This document shows, piece after piece, positions 31,993-41,222 of a DNA stretch of 64,000 nucleotides. This DNA is from Listeria swaminathanii (lineage in GTDB: Bacteria; Bacillota; Bacilli; Lactobacillales; Listeriaceae): positions 496,001-560,000 of the forward strand of contig NZ_JAATOD010000001.1 of the NCBI RefSeq assembly GCF_014229645.1, read 5' to 3'. The notes beneath the pieces were generated by a model. The model was not told the DNA's origin. It worked only from the letters and a program-made list of their open reading frames with translations, and made no database searches. The position numbers were made by a program, and so were the translations under genes. Within the stretch, counting starts at the first letter, position 1. Each line of letters starts with the position of its first letter.

Positions 31993-34900
31993 ATGATTCA
32001 TGCAGGATTAGATGTAGGATCAACAACAGCAAAAGCCGTAGCACTTAATGACCAGGGGGATATTTTATTTCAAACTTACCGAAGACATTATTCCGACATT
32101 AAAAAAGTAACATTAGAAATCATGCAAGACATGCAAAAAAAATGTGGGATGACCGAAATGACGTTCAAAATTACCGGTTCATCAGGTCTAGCAATTTCCA
32201 AATTTTTGAATGTGCCATTTGTGCAGGAAGTAATTGCTTGTACGGAAGCGGTCGAACAAGTTATTCCAGAAACGGATGTAGTAATCGAGCTAGGTGGGGA
32301 AGACGCGAAGATTATTTATTTCAGTGGCGGAATTGAGCAACGAATGAATAATGCTTGTGCTGGTGGAACAGGAGCGTTTATTGATCAAATCGCCACGCTG
32401 CTTCAAACAGACCCAACAGGCTTAAATGAATTGGCGCAAAATGCGAATACAATTTACCCGATTGCTTCCAGATGTGGGGTGTTTGCCAAAACGGACGTAC
32501 AACCATTACTGAATGAAGGCGCTAGAAAAGAAGATATTGCAGCTTCCATTTTCCAAAGTGTGGTGACGCAGACAATTAGTGGGCTTGCTTGTGGACGTCC
32601 AATCCGCGGGAAAGTAGCGTTTCTTGGAGGACCACTTACATTCCTTGACCAATTGCGTTATCGTTTTACAGAAACATTGAAGATGAAAGATAGTGATATT
32701 ATTGCGCCTCAAAATGCGGAATATTTTATTGCACTTGGAACTGCTTTTACTGGACTAAATGATGTGCCGCTAAAAGTAGATGATATGATTCATCGTCTTT
32801 CGAACATGGATATGACAACAATGGCAACAGATACCGTAATTTTGCCAGCACTTTTTGAAAAGAAAGAAGACTTAGAAGATTTTCGTGCGCGTCATAATCA
32901 AATGAAAGCAAAACGGGCGAAGTTGGAAGACTATGAAGGCGATGCTTACTTAGGCATTGATGCTGGATCGACTACGACTAAATTAATTTTAATGAGCCAA
33001 ACAAATGAAATTCTTTACTCGTTTTATTCTAGTAATAATGGGAATCCACTGCAATCAGTTATTGATGCAACGAGTGATTTATATGAAATTTTACCTGAAA
33101 AAGTTCGAGTTGCGCAGTCGGGAATCACAGGCTACGGCGAGTCGCTTATTAAAGCCGCACTTAAAATTGATGTTGGCGAAATTGAAACAGTCGCGCATTA
33201 CCGCGCCGCTCGCGAATTTTTGCCAGATGTTGATTTTATTTTAGACATTGGCGGACAAGATATGAAATGTATGAAAATCAAAAAAGGTGCGCTGGATAGT
33301 TTAATGCTGAATGAAGCTTGTTCTGCCGGATGTGGTTCATTCCTCGAAACATTTGCGCAAACACTTAATTTATCGATTGAAGATTTTGCCGCTAGAGCAC
33401 TGGAAGCAAAAGCCCCAGTTGATTTAGGTTCACGCTGTACAGTTTTCATGAATTCCAAAGTGAAACAAGTACAAAAAGAAGGCGTTAGTATGGAAGATTT
33501 ATCCGCTGGCCTTGCTTATTCTGTCGTGAAAAATGCCCTTCAAAAAGTAATTAAACTCCGTAGTCCGAAAGACATCGGTGAAAAAGTCATCGTTCAAGGT
33601 GGTACTTTTTACAATGAATCAGTCTTGCGTGCTTTTGAACTGTTAACCGGACGTGAAGTGGTTCGACCAGATATCGCTGGAATGATGGGCGCTTTTGGTG
33701 CAGCCTTGATTGCTCGCGAACATTACGAAACTGGCGAAGTGACAGAAATGCTCGTACTGGAAAAATTGCGTGAATTTAGCGCAGAAACTTCTCAGTCGCG
33801 CTGTAATCTTTGTAGCAACACGTGTCAACTAACAGTGACGAGATTTGGCGATGACCGGATGTTCGTTAGTGGAAATCGTTGTGAACGCGGCGAACGTGTC
33901 GAAACGAAACGCAATTTACTACCCAACTTATATGCCTATAAGTTAAAACGGACTTTTGATTACAAATCACTGAAAAAATCAGAAGCTACCAGAGGAACAA
34001 TTGGTATTCCGCGTGCGCTAAATGTTTTTGAAAACTATCCGCTATGGCATACGATTTTAACGAACCTAGGTTTCCGCGTCGTTTTATCTTCTAAATCATC
34101 TAAAAACTTGTATGATAAAGGGATTGAAACGATTGCATCCGAAGCGGTTTGTTTCCCAGCCAAATTAACACATGGTCATATTATGGATTTAATTAAGAAA
34201 AAAGCAGACCGCATTTTCTATCCATCGGTCGTGTATGAAAAACCCGAATTCGGGGAGGCAACCAATAACTTCAACTGCCCAGTCGTGGCCGGTTATCCAG
34301 AGGTTATTCGTGTGAATGTCGATGCTTTAGAAGAGCAAAACATTCCAATGATTAGCCCATTTTTAACATTAGATAATGAAAAAGCGTTAATCGAACAAAT
34401 GAGTCTAGCGTTCCCAGAAGTCCCAGCTGCGGATATGGAAAAAGCCGTTCGAGCAGGACTTGAAGAAGCTGAACTTTGCCGTAAAGACATTCAAGCGGAA
34501 GGGGAAGCCGCACTTACTTATATTAAGAAGAATAAAATTAAAGGGATTGTTCTTGCCGGACACCCGTATCATATTGATCCAGAAGTAAACCACGGAATTC
34601 CTGAGCTTATTACGATGAACGGGATGGCGGTTCTTACCGAAGATTCCATTTCCCATCTAGGTGAACTCGACCATAAACTTCGGGTTGAAAATCAGTGGAA
34701 ATATCACGCAAGACTATATCGCGCAGCAAGTTTTACCGCTAAAAGTGAAGATTTGGAATTTGTGCAATTAACTTCATTTGGTTGCGGACTGGATGCGATC
34801 ACAACAGATATGTGTCAAGAAATCATCGAAGGGCATAATAAAGTCTATACGTTGCTTAAAATCGATGAAATCAACAACCTTGGTGCCGCGCGTATCCGCG

Positions 34901-36420
34901 TGCGTTCCTTAAAAGCAGCCATGGAAGAACGCGAGAAAAATAACGTAAAACCAGGCATAATGGCGAAACCAAAAGAACGTCCATTATTCACAAAAGAAAT
35001 GAAGAAAACCTATACTATTTTGGCGCCACAGCTAGCTCCGACTCATTTTGAAATGTTAGAAGCGGCTTGTAAGGTTGGCGGTTATAATTTAGAAGTACTT
35101 CCTGCCGTAACGCCTCGCGCGGTCGATGAAGGCTTGCGTTACGTCAATAATGATGCTTGTTATCCAGCGATTTTAACGATTGGACAAATGATGGATGCAC
35201 TGAAACATGGCGATTATGACACCAATAATTTAGCGGTATTGATGACGCAAACAGGTGGCGGTTGTCGTGCAACTAACTATATTTCGATGCTGAAAAAAGC
35301 ACTCGGGGAAGCTGGACTTGACCATATCCCAGTTATTTCGCTTAATGCCAATGGCTTAGAAAAACAACCAGGCTTTAAAATGACGCCAAAAGTACTTGTG
35401 CGTTTCTTAGCAGGAATTAGCTTAGGTGATGCGCTTGACCGAATGCTTTACCGGACAAGACCATATGAAGTTGAACCAGGAAGCGCCAATAAATTATTCC
35501 GTCAGTATCTTGATGCTGGACGTGCTCTAATGGAAAATTATTCTTTCGGAGCATATAAAAAATTAGCGAACGAAATGGTACGAGCTTTTGACAATTTGCC
35601 AATTACCGATGAAGTAAAACCAAGAGTCGGCGTGGTTGGAGAAATTCTTGTGAAATTCCATCCGGGGGCAAATAACAATATTGTCGATGTCATTGAAGAT
35701 GAGGGCGGAGAAGCAGTTGTTCCGGACTTAACAGATTTCATTTTATATTGTTGCTATGATGATCACTTTGCTGCCAATACATTTGGTCGTTCCAAAGTAA
35801 AATCATTCGCGAAACAAAGCGTTGCCATTCCATTAATCAATCAATTCCGTAAACCAGTAACAGACGCCCTGAAGAAAAGTGAACGCTTTGAAGCACCAGC
35901 GAGTATAGAATCCATCGCTGAAAAAGCAAGTCAACTTTTATCACTTGGAAATAAAATGGGTGAAGGTTGGTTCTTAACAGGTGAAATGTTCGAATTACTC
36001 GATAGCAACGTGCCAAATATCGCGTGCTTACAACCGTTTGCGTGCTTACCAAACCATATTACTGGTCGAGGCATGATTAAAGGACTCAAAAAAATGTACC
36101 CAGAAGCCAACATCATGTCGATTGACTACGATGCCGGCTCAAGCTCTGTGAACCAATTAAACCGTATCAAACTAATGCTTTCAATAGCAAGAAAACAACT
36201 AGAAACTACCGAAGTTGTCACAGCAAAAGAAACCAATACAAGATTCAACCCAAGAGAAAAAATCCTTGGAAAAGCAAAACAAGTAAGAGAAAGCGCACCA
36301 GTCGAAATGATTGGCAATAAAGTCAAACAAGCACGCGAAGCCGATCCAGTTGGGGCTATCGCTCAGAAAGTAAAACATGTGGCATCAAGTAGCGAACATG
36401 TTCAAACAGATAATGATTAA
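31993..36420 (+). CDS. Giant 2-hydroxyacyl-CoA dehydratase activase-type fusion protein
   Basis: A 1475-residue protein. Two ASKHA activase domains of BcrAD/BadFG/HgdC type stand in tandem: HAGLDVGSTTAK at residue 2 with NNACAGGTGAF and SRCGVF cysteines, and YLGIDAGSTTTKL near 318 with NEACSAGCGSF and GSRCTVF. Then a DUF2229-like region with a cysteine cluster (SRCNLCSNTC near 602, GNRCERGE), and HgdB-like regions to about 1410. In known systems the activase passes electrons to a dehydratase by ATP hydrolysis. The tail holds a 16-residue degenerate repeat. ATG at 31993 follows AAAGGGATGAG; an earlier in-frame GTG lacks a site. Terminator follows directly. Confidence 0.88.
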   Translation: MIHAGLDVGSTTAKAVALNDQGDILFQTYRRHYSDIKKVTLEIMQDMQKKCGMTEMTFKITGSSGLAISKFLNVPFVQEVIACTEAVEQVIPETDVVIELGGEDAKIIYFSGGIEQRMNNACAGGTGAFIDQIATLLQTDPTGLNELAQNANTIYPIASRCGVFAKTDVQPLLNEGARKEDIAASIFQSVVTQTISGLACGRPIRGKVAFLGGPLTFLDQLRYRFTETLKMKDSDIIAPQNAEYFIALGTAFTGLNDVPLKVDDMIHRLSNMDMTTMATDTVILPALFEKKEDLEDFRARHNQMKAKRAKLEDYEGDAYLGIDAGSTTTKLILMSQTNEILYSFYSSNNGNPLQSVIDATSDLYEILPEKVRVAQSGITGYGESLIKAALKIDVGEIETVAHYRAAREFLPDVDFILDIGGQDMKCMKIKKGALDSLMLNEACSAGCGSFLETFAQTLNLSIEDFAARALEAKAPVDLGSRCTVFMNSKVKQVQKEGVSMEDLSAGLAYSVVKNALQKVIKLRSPKDIGEKVIVQGGTFYNESVLRAFELLTGREVVRPDIAGMMGAFGAALIAREHYETGEVTEMLVLEKLREFSAETSQSRCNLCSNTCQLTVTRFGDDRMFVSGNRCERGERVETKRNLLPNLYAYKLKRTFDYKSLKKSEATRGTIGIPRALNVFENYPLWHTILTNLGFRVVLSSKSSKNLYDKGIETIASEAVCFPAKLTHGHIMDLIKKKADRIFYPSVVYEKPEFGEATNNFNCPVVAGYPEVIRVNVDALEEQNIPMISPFLTLDNEKALIEQMSLAFPEVPAADMEKAVRAGLEEAELCRKDIQAEGEAALTYIKKNKIKGIVLAGHPYHIDPEVNHGIPELITMNGMAVLTEDSISHLGELDHKLRVENQWKYHARLYRAASFTAKSEDLEFVQLTSFGCGLDAITTDMCQEIIEGHNKVYTLLKIDEINNLGAARIRVRSLKAAMEEREKNNVKPGIMAKPKERPLFTKEMKKTYTILAPQLAPTHFEMLEAACKVGGYNLEVLPAVTPRAVDEGLRYVNNDACYPAILTIGQMMDALKHGDYDTNNLAVLMTQTGGGCRATNYISMLKKALGEAGLDHIPVISLNANGLEKQPGFKMTPKVLVRFLAGISLGDALDRMLYRTRPYEVEPGSANKLFRQYLDAGRALMENYSFGAYKKLANEMVRAFDNLPITDEVKPRVGVVGEILVKFHPGANNNIVDVIEDEGGEAVVPDLTDFILYCCYDDHFAANTFGRSKVKSFAKQSVAIPLINQFRKPVTDALKKSERFEAPASIESIAEKASQLLSLGNKMGEGWFLTGEMFELLDSNVPNIACLQPFACLPNHITGRGMIKGLKKMYPEANIMSIDYDAGSSSVNQLNRIKLMLSIARKQLETTEVVTAKETNTRFNPREKILGKAKQVRESAPVEMIGNKVKQAREADPVGAIAQKVKHVASSSEHVQTDND

Positions 36421-36422
36421 AT

Positions 36423-36455
36423 AAAAAGCCGCCCATACAAAATGGGCGGCTTTTT
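36423..36455 (+). terminator. Intrinsic terminator after the activase gene
   Basis: Perfect 14-base stem AAAAAGCCGCCCAT / ATGGGCGGCTTTTT with a 5-base loop; can also serve the convergent YbaK gene. Confidence 0.93.
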
Positions 36456-36472
36456 ATCGCAAATTAACTTCT

Positions 36473-36949
36473 TTATTCTTCCGTAATCATCGCAAACTCC
36501 GCACGAACGACCTTTTTCAAATCAGCTGGCGCAAGTTCGATTTGCAGTCCTCTTTTTCCAGCTGAAATGAGCATAGTATCCAGCGATTCCGCACTACTAT
36601 CAACAAAAGTTGGAAACAATTTCTTCATGCCAATCGGAGAACATCCACCGCGAATATAACCAGTCAACTTCTCTAGCGTATCTACCGCAATCAGTTCACA
36701 TTTTTTATTCCCACTAATCTTTGCTAAATGCTTCAAATGTAGGGTTTTATCAGCCGGAATGCACGCAACAATATTTCCAGTTTTATCCCCAGTTAGAACG
36801 AGTGTTTTAAAAATCTGCGCGGGATTATTCCCAGTTTCTATTGCAACATGAAGCGCATCCAAGGCATCCTCACTCCAAGCATATTCACGTAAGTCATATT
36901 TTACCTTCTGTTTATCTAAAATCCGACACGCATTTGTCTTTTTATTCAA
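36473..36949 (-). CDS. ybaK: YbaK-type aminoacyl-tRNA deacylase
   Basis: A 158-residue YbaK/EbsC protein that hydrolyses mischarged Cys-tRNA(Pro). Visible: TNACRILDKQKVKYDLREY at the start, FKTLVLTGDK near 45, the conserved KTLHLKHLAKISGNKKCEL segment near 65 and YIRGGCSPIGMKK near 102. The start is uncertain: TTG at 36949 has AGGTG six bases upstream, whereas GTG at 36958 overlaps that site. Confidence 0.88.
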   Translation of the reverse strand: MNKKTNACRILDKQKVKYDLREYAWSEDALDALHVAIETGNNPAQIFKTLVLTGDKTGNIVACIPADKTLHLKHLAKISGNKKCELIAVDTLEKLTGYIRGGCSPIGMKKLFPTFVDSSAESLDTMLISAGKRGLQIELAPADLKKVVRAEFAMITEE

Positions 36950-37008
36950 GTCTTTCACCTCAATTTAATTTAAAATATGTATATATTATGACACTTTTCG
37001 CAAAATAG

Positions 37009-37037
37009 TTGGTTTTTCTTACATCATTCTGTACAAT
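37009..37037 (+). promoter_or_regulatory. Sigma-A promoter of the DUF5105-like lipoprotein gene
   Basis: TTGGTT (37009-37014), 17-base spacer, TACAAT (37032-37037). Confidence 0.65.
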
Positions 37038-37072
37038 GAAGTGGAATTCAAATAAGAAAGGGAGATTTAATA

Positions 37073-37726
37073 ATGAAAAAAGGGTTATTTAGTATGGTCC
37101 TAGTGCTTGCGATGGTACTTGTTTTAAGTGCATGTGGCGGCGCATCAAGAGTAGAACCGAAAAAAGCAGGGGAAATCACAGTAAACGCAGTTGTTTATAA
37201 CAAAGATACAGATAAAATAAAAGATGTATATGGTGAAGACGGCTCTAAATTCGAAAAAGAATTTGAAACTGGCTTTAAAGAAAGCTTTATCAGTACATTT
37301 GCAGCAAGCTTTTCTAGCGATGTAGACTTAGATAAACAAGTAGACGACTTCTATAACGCACTTCGCAAACAAGTAAACGAAAAAACTTCTTACACTACTA
37401 AAGTAACAAATGACGATAAAGAAAGTCCAGAAATTCAATTTGCTGTTAAAGGCCTTGATATGAAGGGCGTTCAAACAGAATTAGTGGAAGAATTAACAAA
37501 AGCAGCAACAGCCGATCCATCTATCGCAACAGATGATCAAAAAATGGCTGAAAAAACAATGGAAATCTATACTAAAGCTGTTCAAAATGCAGATGCAGTA
37601 TCAGAACCAAAAACAGTGACACTTAAACTAAAAGCGGATCCAAACGACGATTCCTTATGGCAAATGCAAAACGACGTGGCTTTCATGCAAGAGCTAACAA
37701 CAGCATTCTTCATGGCTGGCATTTAA
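37073..37726 (+). CDS. Lipoprotein, DUF5105-like
   Basis: A 217-residue lipoprotein: hydrophobic signal, lipobox LSAC with lipidated Cys near residue 21, then a mostly helical outer domain rich in Lys, Asp and Thr. It looks like Firmicute DUF5105 lipoproteins of unknown function. Single gene with its own promoter, strong RBS (AAAGGGAG) and terminator. Confidence 0.85.
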   Translation: MKKGLFSMVLVLAMVLVLSACGGASRVEPKKAGEITVNAVVYNKDTDKIKDVYGEDGSKFEKEFETGFKESFISTFAASFSSDVDLDKQVDDFYNALRKQVNEKTSYTTKVTNDDKESPEIQFAVKGLDMKGVQTELVEELTKAATADPSIATDDQKMAEKTMEIYTKAVQNADAVSEPKTVTLKLKADPNDDSLWQMQNDVAFMQELTTAFFMAGI

Positions 37727-37742
37727 GATTTCGTTTTCAAGA

Positions 37743-37777
37743 ACACCAACAACTTTCGGGTTGCTGGTGTTTTTTTG
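37743..37777 (+). terminator. Intrinsic terminator after the lipoprotein gene
   Basis: ACACCAACAA / TTGCTGGTGT (one mismatch) with a seven-T tail. Confidence 0.87.
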
Positions 37778-37826
37778 TTTTAGAGAGAAAGTTGTACTAT
37801 GGGTTAATTAATGTACAAGCCAAATG

Positions 37827-37857
37827 AAAAAACAGAGACTTGATAATCTCTGTTTTT
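37827..37857 (-). terminator. Terminator of the DUF554 gene
   Basis: AAAAACAGAGA / TCTCTGTTTTT, 11-base stem, 9-base loop, T tail on the minus strand. Confidence 0.88.
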
Positions 37858-37860
37858 CCT

Positions 37861-38562
37861 TTAAAAATAATAAATCCCCGTCACAATCAACGCAACGACC
37901 ACAATCCCGGGAACCAAATTCGCGACCCGAATCTTCGTTAAGCCTAGCAAATTCAGCCCAATCGCTAAAATCATAATTCCTCCAGTAGCTGTTAGTTCTT
38001 CGATGATAAGAGCCATCAAATCAGCTGGGACGAATTGATTAATTTGCGTTGCGAACAGCGCGATAATGCCTTCGAATAGAAACACTGGAATAGCTGCGAG
38101 CATAACGCCCCAACCAAGTGTTGTACTAAGAAGAAGGGCGATGAAACCATCCATCACTGATTTGGTATAAAGGACGTCATGATTTCCACGAATGCCACTA
38201 TCAAGCGCACCGATAATACCCATTGCGCCAATTACGAAAATAAGTGTAGCTGTCACAAAGCCTTTTGAAACATTACTTTTTCCTTTTGCTCCGACTTTAC
38301 GCTCAATCCAGTGACCAAGCTGATTTAGATGATAATCTATGTTAAGCCATTCCCCAATAATGGCTCCAAAACAAATACTTAAAATGACAATGAGCGAGTT
38401 ACTCGTTTTAAATGCCATTTGAATGCCAAGGACGATAACGGATAAACCCATCCCTTTCATGACAGTATCTTTCATACGTTCAGGGATATTATGTAATTTC
38501 ATGCCAATTACGGAGCCAACTAAAATCCCCAGCCCGTTAACTAGCGCACCAAGTAAAACCAT
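37861..38562 (-). CDS. DUF554 membrane protein (YdfK/YqgA-like)
   Basis: A 233-residue integral membrane protein with about seven segments. GALVNGLGILVGSVIGM at the start and GALDSGIRGNHDVLYTKSVMDGF near 117-140 are typical of the DUF554 family, thought to be transporters but uncharacterised. A GGGAGG site precedes the start. Single gene. Confidence 0.88.
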   Translation of the reverse strand: MVLLGALVNGLGILVGSVIGMKLHNIPERMKDTVMKGMGLSVIVLGIQMAFKTSNSLIVILSICFGAIIGEWLNIDYHLNQLGHWIERKVGAKGKSNVSKGFVTATLIFVIGAMGIIGALDSGIRGNHDVLYTKSVMDGFIALLLSTTLGWGVMLAAIPVFLFEGIIALFATQINQFVPADLMALIIEELTATGGIMILAIGLNLLGLTKIRVANLVPGIVVVALIVTGIYYF

Positions 38563-38638
38563 TTTTTTCCTCCCTCTTTTGCATATAGCATTAGTATACA
38601 GGAAGTTTCTGTCAATTGGGAGTATTATTTCGGATAAA

Positions 38639-38672
38639 AAAGTCGAAGGAAGCGTTTTGCTCCTTCGACTTT
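38639..38672 (-). terminator. Terminator of the NAD(P)-binding protein gene
   Basis: AAAGTCGAAGGA / TCCTTCGACTTT perfect 12-base stem with T tail on the minus strand. Confidence 0.9.
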
Positions 38673-38676
38673 AGCG

Positions 38677-39318
38677 TTATTTTCCAGCTACTGTAAAGCG
38701 TTCATTTAAGTGATTTGGTCGTTCGATTTCATCCAAAACAGCAATCGCGTAGTCTTCCATACTAATAAAACTATTGCCATCGCTACCAAATAAAAGATGA
38801 TCTCGTCCAGACTGGTATTCTCCGGTACGTTCGCCCGGCTCAAACATGGCAGAAGGGCTAATGTAAGTCCAACTGAGCTCTGCTTTATGTGCTTTTAAAT
38901 GTTCCAATTGTTTCGCTTGCGCACGTGCAGTCGGATAATACGGCGCTTCCCGAAGTCCTTTTGATTCTAAAAGGGTATTGCCATTTTCATCAATTTGCAG
39001 ACTAGCTGCTCCGCCAACGACAAGTAAGCGCGGCGAAACGGTTCCATTTAAAACAGAAATTAAATGATCAAGTGAAGTGACATGTTTTTCTGCTTCTTCT
39101 GGACTGACCCCGTAAGCATCGACAACGACATTTTGATCGGATACATCTGAAAGCGTTAAGTCAAAAATATCTTTTTGTAAAATATTAATATCTTTATGCG
39201 TTTGCGTGATTTTTCCAGCGTTTCTAACAATTGCTGTTACTTCGTGGCCACGGCTTTTCGCTTCTTCTAAAATTCTCGAACCAGCTCGCCCCGTAGCACC
39301 AATGATACCAATTTTCAT
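38677..39318 (-). CDS. NAD(P)H-binding epimerase-like protein (YwnB-like)
   Basis: A 213-residue Rossmann protein: IGIIGATGRAGSRILEEAKSRGHEV at the start is an NAD(P)-binding turn, and YGVSPEEAEK and TYISPSAMFEPGERTG mark the YwnB/NmrA-like family of atypical short-chain dehydrogenases. The usual catalytic YxxxK is not evident. By order lmo0794, a sigma-B regulon member; a matching promoter stands upstream. Confidence 0.88.
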   Translation of the reverse strand: MKIGIIGATGRAGSRILEEAKSRGHEVTAIVRNAGKITQTHKDINILQKDIFDLTLSDVSDQNVVVDAYGVSPEEAEKHVTSLDHLISVLNGTVSPRLLVVGGAASLQIDENGNTLLESKGLREAPYYPTARAQAKQLEHLKAHKAELSWTYISPSAMFEPGERTGEYQSGRDHLLFGSDGNSFISMEDYAIAVLDEIERPNHLNERFTVAGK

Positions 39319-39373
39319 AAAAAAAGCCCCCTATTCATTTTTATGGAATAGATTCTCGCTTGATAGAAGAATT

Positions 39374-39399
39374 ATTCCCGAAAGAGGGGACTGGAAAAC
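39374..39399 (-). promoter_or_regulatory. Sigma-B-type promoter of the YwnB-like gene
   Basis: Minus strand GTTTTC (39399-39394), 14-base spacer, GGGAAT (39379-39374), close to the consensus GTTTAA-N12-14-GGGWAT. The start codon is 56 bases downstream. Confidence 0.75.
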
Positions 39400-39405
39400 A
39401 TTTTT

Positions 39406-40332
39406 TTAAGATTGTTCTTTTGCAGCGTTTGCTAGTTGTTTGATTTTTGCTGCGGAATAAATGTGGGAAATCGTGAAGATAATGAGCGCTAGCCAGATGA
39501 ACATAAAGGCGAACAATTGGATATGATCGAAACTTTCTTTGAATAGTAACACACCAATTGCGAGCATTAAAGTCGGTCCGATATACTGCAAGAAGCCGAC
39601 CATCGTGTAGCTGATTTTCTTCGCGGCTGTGGCAAATAAAAGTAGCGGGATAGCTGTAACAACACCAGCACCGACTAAAATAACATTGGTTTGCGCTGCG
39701 TATTGCATTAATCCATTTGTCGCGAAAAAGACTACATAGATGAGTGCGAATGGTGTAATAATCATCGTCTCAAGTGTTAAGCCAGTCCAGACAGAAACGG
39801 AAACAACCTTTTTAATCAGCCCGTAAAGCGAGAAGGTAACAGCCATACCGATTGCCGCCCAAGGAACGGAACCAAGATGCCAAGTGAGAATTAACACACC
39901 GATAGTTGCGGAAATAACAGCGATAATTTCACCACGACTTAATCGCTCTTTTAAAATAACCGTTGCGAGAAGTACGTTTACAAGTGGATTTATGTAGTAA
40001 CCAAGACTTGCTTCCGTAACATGACCACTATTCACCGTGTAAATGAATAAATACCAGTTCGCTGTAACTAAAAAAGCCGCCGCGATAATGGCGATAAGCG
40101 TTTTTGGTTTAAGCAACACGTCTTTTGTTTCTTGAAAAACCATCGAGGCTTTTCGCAAACAAACGATCAAAAATAGCATAAAAATAAAAGACCAAATAAT
40201 TCTATAGGCCAAAATCTCCATTGGCGGGACATTTGTAACTAGCTTCCAGTAAATTGGAAGGACACCCCAACACACATATGCGAGAGCGCCAGCGATAATT
40301 CCGCCTAGCTGTCCGTTTTGTTTATTTTCCAT
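39406..40332 (-). CDS. rarD: RarD-family EamA transporter
   Basis: A 308-residue ten-segment membrane protein of the EamA/RarD type: GALAYVCWGVLPIYWKLV near 15, LGYYINPLVNVLLATVILKERLSRGE near 110 and FLQYIGPTLMLAIGVLLFKE near 250 are family segments. Substrate unknown. The ATG at 40332 is chosen because AAGGGGG lies 11 bases upstream; the nine codons before it are read from a TTG without a site. Confidence 0.88.
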   Translation of the reverse strand: MENKQNGQLGGIIAGALAYVCWGVLPIYWKLVTNVPPMEILAYRIIWSFIFMLFLIVCLRKASMVFQETKDVLLKPKTLIAIIAAAFLVTANWYLFIYTVNSGHVTEASLGYYINPLVNVLLATVILKERLSRGEIIAVISATIGVLILTWHLGSVPWAAIGMAVTFSLYGLIKKVVSVSVWTGLTLETMIITPFALIYVVFFATNGLMQYAAQTNVILVGAGVVTAIPLLLFATAAKKISYTMVGFLQYIGPTLMLAIGVLLFKESFDHIQLFAFMFIWLALIIFTISHIYSAAKIKQLANAAKEQS

Positions 40333-40399
40333 AGCGATGTTAGCCCCCTTTTTAAACAATAGAACTATTTTAGCTTAAAAGGGCGAATAAAGCTACAAA

Positions 40400-40434
40400 A
40401 AAACTACGAATATGCTAGCTATTCGTAGTTTTTA
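40400..40434 (-). terminator. Terminator of the YceI gene
   Basis: AAACTACGAAT / ATTCGTAGTTT with T tail on the minus strand. Confidence 0.88.
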
Positions 40435-40437
40435 TTA

Positions 40438-40968
40438 TTATTTACTTGCTTCGATTTGGATGTTTAATTTTACTTCGTCACCGATAAGTACGCCACCAGT
40501 TTCTAACGCAGCATTGTAATTAAGGCCAAAGTCTTTGCGGTTGAATTTACCTTTTGCTTCAAAGCCAGCTACCATGTTACCAGTGTTTGGATCTTTTCCA
40601 GTTCCTTCGTAGCTTACTTCTAGTGTAAGAGGTTTTGTTACGTCACGAATAGTTAAGTCACCAGTCACTACGTATTCATCATCGCCGTCAGCTGTAATTT
40701 TTGTTGCTGTAAAAGTAACGTTTGGATATTTTTCTACATTAAAGAAGTCTTCGCTTTTCAAGTGACCATCACGTTGCGCTTGGCGAGTGTCAACAGAAGC
40801 AGCAGCAACGGAGAAGTTTAATTTTGCTGATGTTAAGTCTTCTGGATCCATTTCGATGTCTGCTGTGAAATCGCTAAATGCACCTTTTACTTTTGATACC
40901 ATCATGTGTTTTACTTGAAATTCGATTGAACTATGCGCTGGGTCTACGTTCCATTTTTCTACTGTCAT
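40438..40968 (-). CDS. YceI-family lipid-binding lipocalin-like protein
   Basis: A 176-residue YceI protein: WNVDPAHSSIEFQVKHMMVSKVKG at the start, FNVEKYPNVTFTATKI near 82 and FNRKDFGLNYNAALETGGVLIGDEV near 145. The family binds polyisoprenoid or amide lipids. No signal peptide, so it is cytosolic. RBS GGAGG. Upstream on the minus strand GTTTAA-N14-GGCTAG is a weak sigma-B-like promoter. Divergent from a MarR gene. Confidence 0.92.
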   Translation of the reverse strand: MTVEKWNVDPAHSSIEFQVKHMMVSKVKGAFSDFTADIEMDPEDLTSAKLNFSVAAASVDTRQAQRDGHLKSEDFFNVEKYPNVTFTATKITADGDDEYVVTGDLTIRDVTKPLTLEVSYEGTGKDPNTGNMVAGFEAKGKFNRKDFGLNYNAALETGGVLIGDEVKLNIQIEASK

Positions 40969-41071
40969 TGTTTCATTCCTCCAAATATGTTTTTTTATAA
41001 AAGCATTCTCTTATAATCTAGCCTAATTCAATGGAGCTTAAACCTTTGAAAAATACTTTTACGCCTTAGAA

Positions 41072-41137
41072 AAGCAATTGCTTAACTGTTTATGAGTAAA
41101 CTATATCACACTTACTTTTAATAAGCAACTATTAAAA
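41072..41137. promoter_or_regulatory. Two palindromes between yceI and marR
   Basis: AAGCAATTGCTT (41072-41083) is a perfect 12-base palindrome. TTTTAATA (41116-41123) and TATTAAAA (41130-41137) are perfect 8-base arms with a 6-base spacer. MarR dimers bind such sites; both lie in the divergent intergenic region. Confidence 0.55.
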
Positions 41138-41222
41138 CGTAATTCAAATATGTTTTTTTCGTAAATATGATTGAGTTTTTCTGCTAAAGTGCGTAGAATA
41201 GGTTACAAGAGGAGGTTGGATG

